This document shows positions 47,060 to 58,302 of a stretch of 64,000 bases of DNA, piece by piece; position 1 is the first letter of the stretch, and every line of letters begins with the position of its first letter. The notes below the pieces were generated by a model. The model made no database searches. It saw only the letters and a program-made list of their open reading frames with translations, and was not told the DNA's origin. Origin of the DNA: Onthophagus taurus. Taxonomy: Eukaryota > Arthropoda > Insecta > Coleoptera > Scarabaeidae. The position numbers were made by a program, and so were the translations under genes. The stretch is from NCBI RefSeq assembly GCF_036711975.1, contig NC_091971.1, positions 13,213,501 through 13,277,500 of the forward strand, in the 5' to 3' direction.

Positions 47060-48021
47060 TTTTTATTTAATTACTGCGCAAAAACAATTAACGCACAATT
47101 AATAAATTACGTAAAATGAAGGAAGTTGAGTTAAGTATATAAAAAGAACAACAAAGAAGGGAGCGACGAAAATAAAAAGCAATCAATAGGTTCAGGCAAT
47201 TCAATTATACTAGAATATCGACCACGCCTACGGAAATATTTCGTTCGGTTGAATTAAGGGAGGATAAAATTCGTTAATTGCTCGTAAAAAAGGATACTTA
47301 CAGTTATTTGAAGGTTGTTTTCTTTATTAAAAATACATAGAATTCCAACCACTTCACAAACCACAACCAAAACAATGACGTTTATTAAAAAGATGTCATA
47401 CGCATGCGCAACATCTGTCAAAACTGACGTTTATAAGAAATTGAGAATTTAAGTTATTAATCAAAAATCAAAAACGTTTCATTTCTATTCGTAAAAAACG
47501 AATTATTTCACTATTATATTATTAAATTGTTATATTAAAAATCACGATTAGTTTAAATTCAATTTCAAAACAATGACGTTTATTAAAAATATATCATACG
47601 CATGCGCCAAATCTGTCAAAACTGACATTTATAAAAAATTGAGGTTAAGTTATTAATCAAAAATCAAAAACGTTTCATTTCTAATCGCGAAAAACGAGTT
47701 ATTTCACTATTATATTATTAAATTGTTATATTAAAAATCACGATTAGTTTAAATTCAACTTCATTATTCAATCCGCTATTAATTCAATTATCTAATTAGA
47801 ATAAAATAATCGCAACCATCAATTTCATTCCTCCGAATAATCTCGTAAAATTAATATATTCGCATAAATTACAATAAATAACACAAATCATCCCAAAAAC
47901 TGAATAAAACGAAGAAAATACATAACCTCAAACGCCACGTTGTGACGTTTATAACACGTTCTTAACCTCAAAAAAAAAGGTTAGTCATAATAAGCGGTGT
48001 TTTTGGTTTTTAGTTTTAACC
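47060..48021. promoter_or_regulatory. Divergent promoter region between the membrane-protein gene and PUS7
   Basis: The two start codons point away from each other across 962 bp, so the core promoters of both genes should lie here. Visible motifs are two copies of an NRF1-like CATACGCATGCGC (47399-47411 and 47596-47608), each followed by TCTGTCAAAACTGAC, a palindrome-like TGTCA..TGACG/A box. TGACGTTTATA also recurs (47374, 47570 and 47942). No TATA box is obvious near either gene. Confidence 0.55.
47369..47764 (+). repeat. Tandem duplication of ~198 bp in the divergent promoter
   Basis: The segment beginning AAAACAATGACGTTTATTAA at about 47369 is repeated from about 47567 and matches almost throughout to AATCACGATTAGTTTAAATT. 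A few substitutions and small indels separate the copies. Each copy contains the CGCATGCGC and TGTCAAAACTGAC motifs. Confidence 0.88.
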
Positions 48022-49014
48022 ATGAACCGATCGCGATCGTTTAGAAGAGGTGGAAAGCGGAATTTTAATCAAAATCAAAGATCTGGAGCTAGAAAATACG
48101 TGTCAGATGTACCACAGGAACAATTAAACGAAAAAGATGTTGGAATAACCGAATATTTAAGTGACTTAGCTGGGTTTTCGGGGATCCTTAAAGCTAGATA
48201 CTCCGATTTTCACGTTAATGAAATAAATCGTGAGGGAGAAATTGCAAAATTTTCTACAACAGAAATCCCTTCGTTGAATCCACCAACTTCCAGTGATGGT
48301 GTTATTCCAAAAGAGAGTCCATGTGAATTTATTTCTCAAGAAAAATGGGATGAAATAGCTACTATTGTTGATGATGATAAAGGAAAAATTGTGGAATTAG
48401 ATATAAGTGATGTTGATAAGGATACTCGAGGGAAAATTCATCGCTGTGTCAAAGAATATTATAAACGAAAAATTTGTGCTTCTACTATAGAAAGGGATGG
48501 TAAAAAATACATAGAGATTAAAAAATTTAATAAAGAAGAAAAATTCGACGACAGAGTTGAATGGACAAAAGGAGATTATGTTCATTTTTTAGTTTATAAA
48601 GAAAACATGGACACTCTCGAAGCAGCTATGAGAATAAGCAGTTGTTTAAATATAAAACCAAACTCCTTCACTTATGCAGGAGTAAAAGATCGACGTGGAA
48701 AAACCACCCAGTGGTTTTGTGTTAAAAAAGTTGAACCATGGAAGTTATTCAAAAAAACTAAATGTATAAGAAACCTTCGTATTGGAAATGTTTGTTTTAA
48801 AGACACAGTTTTAAAACTTGGAGATCTTACCGGGAATCGTTTTCGAATTGCTCTTAGAAATATTACTGTTGATGATCAATTAATAGAAGCTGCTATGAAA
48901 ATGTTGGAAGAAAGGGGTTTTATTAATTATTATGGATTACAACGATTTGGACATAGTAAAGAAGTTCCTACTTATGATGTTGGAATAAAATTAATTTTAG
49001 GACAATTTAAAGAG
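48022..49014 (+). CDS. Pus7: Pseudouridylate synthase 7 homolog (PUS7, TruD family), exon 1
   Basis: The start ATG 48022 opens a basic N-terminus (NRSRSFRRGGKRN) of nuclear-localisation type. The conserved region follows (DLAGFSGILKARYSDFHVNE), then the family signature TYAGVKDRRGKTTQWF. The Asp in this motif, residue 223, is the nucleophile by homology with TruD. The second signature NYYGLQRFG is at residues 302-310. The exon ends in phase 0 before GTAAGT at 49015; codons read beyond it (VSKLNKNFF) are intronic. The enzyme isomerises uridine to pseudouridine in tRNA and some mRNA and snRNA, mainly in the nucleus. With the other exons the protein is 689 residues, close to the usual PUS7 length. 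Confidence 0.94.
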
Positions 49015-49244
49015 GTAAGTAAGTTGAATAAAAATTTTTTCTAATTTTATACATTATTACAATGTTATGAGTTGTTAATTTTTTAACAAGAATTTTAAAT
49101 TTAACAAAGCCTCTCTATGTAAAAGAAGAGAAAACAAATCAAATTTATGATGAAAATATAACATTAAAGAAAATTTTTATCAATATTCACAAATTAGATA
49201 AAGAAATAGTCTTTATCTTTGGAGTTAAAGATATACAGTTAGAT

Positions 49245-51122
49245 TATTAATTAAAGTATCCTCTTTTTAATGCAAGCCGTTTTGAAAAATCGCTTTTAGT
49301 TTTTGAGAAATAAATTTTTGAAATGATCGAAAATTTTTTCGAATTTTGCAGTTTTCGCCAATTAAGGTTTAAAAATACATTAAAATCGATTTCTTGGAAT
49401 ATAGGTATGAAAATGTTAATAAAAGTGTCCTCTTTCCAATGGACCAACCCGTTTTGAAAAATAACTTTCAGTTTTTGAGAAAACAATATTTGAAGTTTTA
49501 ATAAAATTTTCGATGTTGATAACTTTCAAAATTCGCTATAAAATTAATTTCTTGAAGGATCCTTTTGGAAATATCACCAATTATGAATTAAAGTATCCTC
49601 TTTTTAATGCAACAAGCCGTTTTGAAAAATCGCTTTTAGTTTTTGAGAAATAAATTTTTGAAATGATCGACAATCTTTTCAAATTTTGCAATTTTCGCTA
49701 ATTAAGTTTTAAAAATTCGTATAAAATCCAGTTCTTGGAATATCAGAATGAAAATTTCCCAAAGTGTTAATAATAGTGCCTTCTTTCCAATGAACAAACC
49801 CGTTTTGAAAAATAACTTTTAGTTTTTGAGAAAACAATATTTGAACTTTTGATAACATTTTCGATGTTGCAATTTTCATCGATAACTTTCAAAATTCGCT
49901 ATAAAATTAATTTATTGAAGGATCCTTATGGAAATATCACCAATTATTAATTAAACTATCTTCTTTTTAATGCAACAAGCCGTTTTGAAAAATCGCTTCT
50001 AGTTTTTGAGAAATAAATTTTTGAAGTAATGGACAATTTTTTCGAATTTTTCAATTTTCGCCGATTAAGTCTTAAAAATTCGTATAAAATCCATTTCTTG
50101 GAATATGAGTTAGAAAATTTCCCAAAATGTTAATAAAAATGTCTTCTTTCCAATGAACCAACCCGTTTTGAAAAATAACTTTTACTTTTTCAGAAAACAA
50201 TATTTGAAGTTTTGATAAAATTTTCGATGTTGCAATTTTCATCGATAACTTTCAAAATTCGCTATAAAATTAATTTCTTGAAAGATCCTTATGGAAATAT
50301 CACTAATTATTAATTAAACTATCTTCTTTTTAATGCAACAAGCCGTTTTGAAAAATAGCTTCTAGTTTTTGAGAAATAAATTTTTTAAATGATCGACAAT
50401 TTTTTCGAATTTTTCAATTTTCGCCGATTATGTTTTAAAAATTCGTATAAAACCCAGTTCTTGGAATATTAGTATGAAATTTTCCCAAAGTGTTAATAAA
50501 AGTGTCTTCTTTCCAATGAACCAACCTGTTTTGGAAAATAGTTTTTAGTTTTTGAGAAAACAAAATCTGAAGTTTTGATAAAATTTTCGAGGTTGCAATT
50601 TTCAGCGATAATTTTCAAAATTCGCTATAAAATTAATTTCTTGAAGGATCCTTGTGGAAATATCAGCAATTATTAATTAAAGTATCCTCTTTTTAATGCT
50701 ACAACCCGTTTTGAAAAATCGCTTTTAGTTTTTGAGAAATAATTTGTTGAAATTATCGAAAATTTTGTCGTATTTTGCAATTTTCACCGATTGAGTTTTA
50801 AAAATTCGTATAAAATCCATTTCTTGGAATATGAGTTTGAAACTTTCCCAAAGTGTTAATAAGAGTGTGCTTTTTCCAATGGACGAACCCGTTTTGAAAA
50901 ATAACTTTTAGTTTTTGAGAAAACAATATTTGAAGTTTTGATAAAATTTTCGATGTTGCAATTTTCATCGATAACTTTCAAAATTCGCTATAAAATTCAT
51001 TTCTTGAAGGATACTTATGGAAACATCATCAATTATTATTAATTATAGTATCCTCTTTTTAATGCAAAAAGCGTTTTGAAAAATCTCGAAAATTTTGTTG
51101 TATTTTGCAATTTTCACCGATT
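49245..51122 (-). repeat. Satellite array 2 (~5 units, inverted relative to arrays 1 and 4), in PUS7 intron 1
   Basis: Same family as array 1 but reversed: reading minus, units show CTCAAAAACTAAAA.TTATTT, TCAAAACGGGTTGGTTCATT and AAGGATCCTT. The reverse-complement landmark AAGGATCCTT recurs about every 363-370 bp (for example 49555, 49918 and 50649). The left border is again the TTAATTAATAATTGG-type boundary. Units are more diverged and contain more small deletions than array 4. Confidence 0.88.
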
Positions 51123-51129
51123 ATTAAGC

Positions 51130-51320
51130 CATTATTAAGCCGTTACCGTGATTTATAAGATGTATTCTAACTTAAGCCCTCCAAAATGTAGGGCAAATGT
51201 TGGTCCTTAATGAACCTTAGTATTACTCCAAGGTCTTGTTCCTTTATGTCAGTAAGTGTCACAAGAGGCATTTGCGCTCTGGCAACGCAATTACACAGTA
51301 TAATCAGCTGTTTCTGACGC
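51130..51320 (-). pseudogene. 3' end fragment of an I-like non-LTR element
   Basis: The minus-strand reading LCNCVARAQMPLVTLTDIKE followed by QDLGVILRFIKDQHLPYILE GL matches the 3' coding end of the element at 9480-11022 (LPTDIKVQDLRAILRFIKDLH). So both are copies of one family. It begins right where satellite array 2 ends. Its frame continues into unrelated sequence upstream (to 51442). Confidence 0.62.
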
Positions 51321-51479
51321 GTCGTCGCAAATTCGACAAATTTGATCCTCAGCTTGTCCAATCTGGAAACAAGACAAGATAATACTATATCAAGAAAAAA
51401 AGATTTTTGTAAAAGAAAATTAGAGTAAACATTCTTATACAATAATTAAAGTTTCCAATTCAATCCAACCCTCACGAGC

Positions 51480-51705
51480 AGTTTCTAGTACCAGCTAGTT
51501 GTTCATTAAATAGGTGAGCTCTCAACTTAGTCTTAAAACCTCGCACACTCCCCAACTTCAAAAAACCCGGAATCGCATTATATCTAACGGCGACACAGTA
51601 CGAAAAGGACCTCTTAAAAATCTCTGCGTTGCCAAATGTTATGAACGTCAGTCTGGAAAGAAATCTTATTGTATAAATAAGGAGTTTTAACAACAAAACT
51701 TTGTG
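51480..51705 (-). pseudogene. Non-LTR retrotransposon C-terminal fragment
   Basis: The minus-strand reading KRSFSYCVAVRYNAIPGFLK then GSVRGFKTKLRAHLFNEQ fits the C-terminal motif of Jockey/CR1 pol proteins (FSxxxxxxWNxLPxxL..SVxxFKxxLxxxL). About 75 codons; the rest of the element is absent. Confidence 0.62.
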
Positions 51706-53266
51706 ATATAAGCACAATGTGTAAGAGTCGACGCCTGTATGAGAAATCCTGTCACTGCAAGCATTTTACATTTTCTGAATCCTATCTAAGGTATGTCTAC
51801 TACTATATGTATAAGATCTTGATAGCAAAATATGCATGGTGTAGAAGTCCACTAATATGTGTCTTGAATCTCAGATTTGAATCAAAAATGATGAATCTAA
51901 AATGAAATACCAAGTTTAACATTGTCAAGTCGCAAATCTAAAGAATCCTTCACCACATCCATTAATAGTAAGACAGTGCCTCTTAACATAACCAAGTCTA
52001 TCAAGGTCAACATTGATACATACTTCTGCGTTCTACATTATCCCTATCAAAGTTATAATAACCTTGCGTATCATCTGCATAGATATGACTTTTGACAAAA
52101 TTTTAATTGACTAGTAAGATTAAATGTGTATATTAAATAGCAACACAAAAGCTGTAACACACCCGCTATGAATTCCCAAGATCCCCTTTGATGAAGCATA
52201 AAACTTCTTTGGTTTGGTTTTGCGACGAAGTTCTGTCCAGCGTAAGACTACTTTGAGGCTTCCCAACTGTTATACAAATGAAATATTGTATATGACACAT
52301 TTAACCTTTACAAAATTAACTAAAAGGTTAAATGTGTCTTTCACAAATCCCTTTTTAGTCCAATATTTGGGAATGGGAATGGGAATGTTTTCCGAAACGT
52401 CATAATTGACCATGTTTAATCAATAAACGAAATTAATGAGGTATCTTATGTGTTTTAATCATCTGTACCAAGAAATTTAAAACCTCCATATTACTATTGT
52501 ATAACTTATTATTATTTTCGTGTTTCCATATCGACCAAAATGACACATTTATAACATTTTAAATGATAATTGAAAAAAGTTATCTTGGCTCTTATTTTTC
52601 ATGTTTTCAAGGTTATTTAGCACATATTTAGTATAATCGACCACTTTTGCATTAAATGGATATAATCGACACTTCCAGAAACCATTCTTTGCGGCTATTA
52701 AATGTTCATTTCATTCTTCATTTTCATTTAAGACTATATCTTGTTTTCTTTTGCTTCATCAGGCCTCTTGGAATGCTAAATTCCACCACTCATGCCATCT
52801 TCTCACCGATCGTTCAATAGGTCTCTTCAAACTCTGTCTCTCACTCTTGGCCCATTTCGCCAATCGCTCGTCGTCCATTCTGTAGACGTAATTTCTATAA
52901 CTGTGCCACGCCATGTAAATCATACCACATCAAGCACCTTCAGTTCCTCCCGTATTGCTGAGCTTTTTATCTTAGGTAGCTTATCGTCCATAGTGTTTTC
53001 ATTTCGGTGGCCTTGGCATGCTTTTGGTTTTTGACGTATCCTCCCTAGTTTAGTACAGAACAAATCATTCTATTGTTTAAGGCCGCTTCTCACCAAAAGC
53101 TCTTCTTGGTGTTTGCCAGCATTATTCTCACCAGTCGGATAAGCTTCCGGTATCGCGAATCTATCTACGTCATCATTTGATTATAATCCAAGAAGTAACA
53201 TTTCTTAATATTTCGCAAATATCATTCTCGCCCAACAAATATTTAATATATTTTTATTATTTATAG

Positions 53267-53880
53267 GCTTGTGAATTAATTTTAAAATGTAAAAAACATG
53301 AAGATCCTAATTCTGATATTTCAAAAGCTAGAAATATTTACAACACAACTAAAGATGCTGAAAAAGCTTGCGCGGAATTCTCCGAAAACGAAAACACTTG
53401 TCTAGAACATAAACTTCTTGTTGGTTTATCGAAAGTAAACAAAAACGATTACGTGACTGCATTGGAAAATATTCCAAGAAATATGCGACTTTTGTATCTC
53501 CATTCGTTCCAAGCTTTAATTTGGAATAAAATGTGTTCGATTAGAATAAAAGAGTTTGGTTTAAAACCGATTGTTGGTGATTTAGTTTTTTGCGATGACG
53601 AAGAAGAAGAAATTGAACAGACTGAAAACGAAGAAATTGAGAACAATGAAAATAACGATCAAGAAAATAAAGTTGAGGAAAATAACGTAAAAAATTTTAG
53701 TAGAAAAAAAAAAGTTAAGTTATTAACTAATGATGATTTAGTTAATTATAATATTTACGATGTTATTTTACCTCTACCTGGTTATGATGTTAAATATCCG
53801 AATAATAAAATGGCAGAGTATTATAAGGAAACTTTAGAAAGTTATGGTTTATCTGTAGAAATGTCGTTTCATAACGTAAA
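53267..53880 (+). CDS. Pus7: PUS7 homolog, exon 2
   Basis: This exon follows acceptor ATTTATAG in phase 0 with exon 1 (QFKE joined to ACELILKCKKHEDP). It covers the middle of the TruD-type fold, with LENIPRNMRLLYLHSFQALI and WNKMCSIRIKEFG, the helical block typical of PUS7. An acidic, low-complexity insert follows (DDEEEEIEQTENEEIENN), then LPLPGYDVKYPNNKMAEYY. It ends before GTTAGT at 53881 with two bases carried. The plus-strand frame beginning at 53453 is part of it, not a separate gene. Confidence 0.92.
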
Positions 53881-53939
53881 GTTAGTATAATAATTAAAAA
53901 TATGAATCAAAAATTAATTAATTTTAATTTATTTTTCAG

Positions 53940-54402
53940 GTCTTATTGTTTATCAGGTACTTATCGTAAATTACTCCGCAAAGTAAACAATCTTTCCTGG
54001 AAAATAATGAAGTACGATCATCCCAACACCGATTTAATTCGTTCGGATTTTGATGAATATCAAAATAGAAAAGAACCAGAAGATGACCCAAATGGTGCTT
54101 ATAAAGCTTTAATAATCGATTTTTGTTTAAAATCTTCCAGTTACGCTACAATGGTTATAAGAGAAATTTTAAAAACCGATACATCTACAACAACTCACAT
54201 TAAATTAAATGATTATCATAAGAATACAAGTGAAAGTGTTAGTTCTGGTAATTTAACAATTGATGGACCAGCACCTGATAGTTTACTTTCTGATCCTGAT
54301 AAATATGAAGAGTTTAAAAGAAGTATTTTTGGGGATGGAGATTCTAAACGAAAGTTAGAGGACGAAACTGAAGATAATAACAAAAAAATTAAAATTGATT
54401 AA
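53940..54402 (+). CDS. Pus7: PUS7 homolog, exon 3 (C-terminus)
   Basis: The acceptor ATTTTTCAG ends at 53939. The two carried A bases plus G make Lys, then SYCLSGTYRKLLRKVNNLSW, the third conserved block of the family, and ALIIDFCLKSSSYATMVIRE. The C-terminus is acidic then basic (DETEDNNKKIKID), with stop at 54400-54402. A poly(A) signal AATAAA lies at 54439-54444. The intron between exons 2 and 3 is only 59 bp. Confidence 0.92.
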
Positions 54403-54544
54403 GTGTTGTTAATGTAGTATTATTTTATACTTTGAAACAATAAAAACTTGTTAATAATGGAATATATTAATCAAATTTGGTTCTTTACCTTGTGCTTTTT
54501 TAAAGACTATTAATTTTGAACATAATTCGATCAAGTGTGATATT

Positions 54545-55379
54545 TGCGTATTGTTTATGATCGAAATTTTGCAATTTTTGCCGTTTAAGTTTTAAAAATT
54601 CGTATAAATTCCAAAAAGCCGTTTTGAAAAATAACTTTTAGTTTTTGAGAAAACAATATTTGAAGTTTTGATAAAATCTTCGATGCTGCAATTTTCATCG
54701 ATAATTTTCAAAATTCGCTATAAAATTAATTTCTTCAAGGATCTTTGTAGAAATATCACCAATTATTAATTAAAGTATAGCCTTTTTAATGCAATAAGCT
54801 ATTTTGAAAAATCGCTTTTAGTTTTTGAGAAATATATTTTTGAAATGATCGACAATTTTTTCGAATTTTGCAATTTTCGCCGATTAAGTTTTAAAAATTC
54901 GTATAAAATCCAGTTCTTGGAATATGAGTTTGAAAATTTCCCAAAATGTTAATAAAAGTGTCCTCTTTCCAATAGACCAACCCGTTTTGCAAAATAACTT
55001 TTAGTTTTTGAGAAAAAATATTTGAAGTTTTGATAAAATTTTCGATGTTGCAACTTTCATCGATAATTTTCAAAATTCACTATAAAATTAATTTCTAGAA
55101 GGATCTTTGTAGAAATATCAGCAATAATTAATTAAAGTATCCTCTTTTTAATGCAAAAAGCCGTTTTGAAAAATCACTTTCAGTTCTTGAGAAATAAATT
55201 TTTGAAATGATCGACAATTTTTTCGAATTTTTCAATTTTCGCCGATTAAGTTTTAAAAATTCGTATAAAATCCAGTTCTTGGAAAATGAGTTTGAAAATT
55301 TCCCAAAGTGTTAATAAAAGTGTCATCTTTCCAATGAACCAACACGTTTTGAAAAATAACTTTTAGTTTTTGAGAAAAC
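54545..55379 (-). repeat. Satellite array 3, left part
   Basis: Inverted-orientation units of the ~363-bp family start about 35 bp after the end of the duplicated PUS7 3' block. They are cut at TA 55380-55381 by a pogo-like element. Internal landmarks: CCGTTTTGAAAAATAACTTT and the reverse of CTCAAGAACTAAAAGTGATT. Confidence 0.88.
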
Positions 55380-55381
55380 TA

Positions 55382-56923
55382 CCGTATTTTCTCGAATGTA
55401 ATCCGCACCCTTTTTACAAATTTTATGTGCTCTAAAATCAAATGCGGATTACAATCGGGTGCGGATTAGATTCGCAGTCGTATAGTTGCAATTTAGAAAA
55501 TAGCAAAATAAAATCACATTATAACAATAACACTTTATTAAGGGTTTTAGAACGATATTTACATTTTTATGTATCATTTTCTTCCCATATTACGTCATCT
55601 TCGGATCAATACGGATCAATTCGGATTATACAAAACTTCTTAAATGATGTTATAATATTGTTTTCAGGGATCGTTTTCCATGTCGCCTACACTCACTGAA
55701 CAAGTTCAGAAGCTCCTTTAATTGCTCCCGGTTTTGTTAATTCTCGAGTTTGTAAATATACATATACATACACAGGTTGTAGTATGGATGTTATTCCACC
55801 AGGTATTATTATTATGACAAGAAGTCTAAATGAAGGGCAATTTAGTCTATGATTAATTAATATCCTTATTTAATAATCCTCCTGGTCTAAGACTCCATAC
55901 TTGTCTTAATCATTCCATCATCAGCTTTTCCATTATCCATCCTTTTTGTTGTGCCCTAACTAGGACGTCATTCGGGAAGTCTTTCAGATTTCAGAATGGT
56001 TTTTTTCTCAATATTACTAATGACAGCAATTTTTCCCTATCACTTATTACTGCTAGCATTAATGTTATGCGCAATTTTTCGCAACCACTCGTTTATAAAG
56101 AAATTTCCCACACACCTCTTCTTTCCAGTGTGTAATTGGGTGGCATATCCAGACAAATTGAAATTTTCTTGAAAATCATTAGGAACTTTTGGGAAATTGT
56201 AGTTCTGCGCCTCAACGATAACATCATTCGGCTCATAAATCCCACAGTCCAACCTTTGCTAGTATTAAAAATTTTTAGTCCCTTTTTTCGTTTTTCTTGA
56301 GAGAACTAGAAAACTGCCTCGTCAATTTCATGAAATCGTCTCTTCTTTGGCCCGGTAAATTTTTTGCACGATGCCTCACAGTCTGCAATAGCTACCTGGT
56401 CTTTCCGCAACAGTCGCAACGTCACTCTCATTATCAGCAAATATTGTACCAGCTTTTCAATTTCCTTAACGCTAACTTAATAACATCTCTTTAAACTTTG
56501 CTGTATAGAAGAACCTTTTAGATTTTTGCTACTTTTTTTTATAATTACGCTATTATATGTATAATTAAGCACACACCATGTTCGAGCTACTACGAGGGCA
56601 GTATATGAACGGAATTCGTGCTAGGCATTACTATTTATTTTTAAAATTATATTTATTTTCCAATTTTTTCTGGCTTGGTAAATTTAAAGTCTAGTCTAAT
56701 AAAAACTCGTCGTAAGCAAGGTTTCTTTAGGTGCATCAGCGTCAGTCAACAGAAAAAATATATATTTATGGTTAACAACAAGCATCGCATCGTTTTGGTG
56801 TTGTCGAATTGCTCAAAGAAAGATGCGGATTACATTCGCAAACTAAATTTTTTTACCACTATGCGTTTTTAAAATCGGGGTGCGGATTAGATTCGAGTGC
56901 GGATAAGATTCGAGAAAATACGG
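55382..56923 (-). mobile_element. pogo/Tigger-like DNA transposon inserted in satellite array 3
   Basis: It is bounded by TA on both sides (55380-55381 and 56924-56925). Its terminal inverted repeats start CCGTATTTTCTCGAATGTAA (left) and CCGTATTTTCTCGAATCTTA (right, read inward). Subterminal GTGCGGATTA/TAATCCGCAC blocks are repeated at both ends. The minus strand carries broken coding sequence: HTGKKRCVGNFFINEWLRKI (about 56110), RLPNDVLVRAQQKGWIMEKL (about 55965) and a PGGITSILQPVYVYVYLQT-like stretch (about 55800). This fits the DDE_1 domain of pogo/CENP-B-like transposases (KGWM, then IPGGxTxxLQPxDV). Removing it restores a continuous satellite unit. Confidence 0.83.
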
Positions 56924-56925
56924 TA

Positions 56926-57621
56926 TATTTGAAGTCTTGATAAAATCTTCGATGCTGCAATTTTCATCGATAATTTTCAAAATTCGCTATACAATTAATT
57001 TCTTCAAGGATCTTTGTAGAAATATCACCAATTATTAATTAAAGTATCGCCTTTTTAATGCAACAAGCCATTTTGAAAAATCGCTTTTAGTTTTTGAGAA
57101 ATAAATTTTTGAAACGATCAACAATTTTTTCGAATTTTGCAGTTTTCGCCGATTAAGTTTTAGAAATTCGTATAAAATCCAGTTTTTGGAATATGAATAT
57201 GAAAATTTCACAAAATGTTAATAAAAGTGTCCTCTTTCCAATGGACCAACCCGTTTTGAAAAATAACTTTTAGTTTTTGAGAAAACAATATTCGAAGTTT
57301 TGATAAAATTTTCGATGTTGCAATTTTCATCGATAATTTTCAAAATTGGCTATAAAATTAATTTCTTGAAGGATCCTTGTGGAAATATCACCAATTATTG
57401 ATTAAAGTATCCTCTTTGTAATGCAACAAGCCGTTTTGAAAAATAAGTTTTTGTTCTTGAGAAATAAATTTTTTCGAATTTTGTAATTTTCCCCGATTAA
57501 GTTTTAAAAATTTGTATAAAATCGAATTCTTCGAATATGAGTTTGAAAATTTCCCAAAGTGTTAATAAAAGTGTCTTCTTTCCAATAAAGTGTTTTTAGT
57601 TTTTGAGAAAACAATATTTGA
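56926..57621 (-). repeat. Satellite array 3, right part
   Basis: The satellite resumes at exactly the unit position where it was cut (TATTTGAAG...TTGATAAAAT) and runs, in inverted orientation, to GAGAAAACAATATTTGAAGT at 57621. There it joins the duplicated PUS7 tail in the middle of a unit. Confidence 0.87.
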
Positions 57622-57856
57622 AGTATACTTTCTGATCCTGATAAATATGAAGAGTTTAAAAGAAGTATTTTTGGGGATGGAAATTCAAAACGAAAGTTAG
57701 ACGACGAAATCGAAGATAATAACAAATAAATTAAAATTAATTAATTATTGTTATATGTGGTATTATTTTATACTTTGAAACAATAAAAACCTGTTAATGA
57801 TGGAATATATTAATCAAATTTGGTTCTTTACCTTGTGCTTTTTTTACAGACTATCA
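57622..57856 (+). pseudogene. Duplicated 3' end of PUS7 (broken copy)
   Basis: About 235 bp match 54284-54517 with scattered substitutions: the last 38 or so codons, the 3' UTR and the AATAAA signal. The copy reads LSDPDKYEEFKRSIFGDGNS then KRKLDDEIEDNNK, and a stop replaces a Lys codon that in PUS7 precedes KIKID. No start, acceptor or upstream exon is present. It is separated from the original by satellite array 3 and carries no function that I can see. Confidence 0.88.
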
Positions 57857-58240
57857 ATTTTTCTTGTTAATTTGGAATGACAAGGAGAGTGACATCATTC
57901 GAGCATCTCTTTGATTTAAAATGGAATACATTTAAAAATAATGCCTGAAGTAATTCGTTGTTTATTGCATTTTAAATTTTGATACGACCATGACCGAAGA
58001 TCGACATTTTAACTTTTTTTATTGAGTTGATTTTGAAAAAGTGTTCAAACTTGAACAATTAAAATACTTAAGTTAATTTCGATTACCTCCAAATTTTTTT
58101 TTGGTTTTTTTTTTGAGGCGGAATTAAAATTGCCATTTAAAAGAATCGATTTGGGGAAAGTTATATAATTCAAAATATTCGATAAATTGTATAGATATAT
58201 TGCCTGTGTCATGTCCCAATCTGACCTTCATGCTCAACTT
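57857..58240. other. Intergenic spacer upstream of the mucin-like gene
   Basis: AT-rich, no gene. It holds upstream promoter sequence of the next gene. Confidence 0.5.
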
Positions 58241-58299
58241 TATAAAGGTTCCCACACTTGCTTGAAGATGTCCAGTTTTCTTCAGACTGTTAGATCAAG
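58241..58299 (+). promoter_or_regulatory. TATA promoter and 5' UTR of the mucin-like gene
   Basis: TATAAAGG at 58241 is followed 30 bp later by TCCAGTTTTC (about 58271), an initiator-like site, then a short leader to ATG 58300. The ATG at 58268 lies at or before the expected start site, and its frame stops within 13 codons. The sharp TATA-type layout is common for highly expressed, tissue-specific insect genes. Confidence 0.62.
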
Positions 58300-58302
58300 A
58301 TG
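58300..58302 (+). CDS. Mucin-like secreted protein, exon 1 (ATG only)
   Basis: The exon ends directly after the initiator codon: ATG|GTAAGT. This split is frequent in insect cuticle, glue and other secreted-protein genes. The next exon continues in phase 0 with a signal peptide that otherwise lacks a start, which supports the model. Confidence 0.75.

Larger units (their letters stand above)
49015..53266 (+). other. Pus7: PUS7 intron 1
   Basis: Donor GTAAGT at 49015, acceptor TTATTTATAG ending 53266. It holds satellite array 2 and two non-LTR remnants; the stretch 51720-53266 otherwise shows nothing firm. A weak minus-strand reading near 52800-52850 (SVRRWHEWWNLAFQ) could be another retrotransposon C-terminus. 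Confidence 0.85.

Noticed and set aside
52750..53034. Possible retrotransposon C-terminus on the minus strand (SVRRWHEWWNLAFQ)
   Set aside because: One short motif only, with no second block in order; kept as a remark in the PUS7 intron entry.
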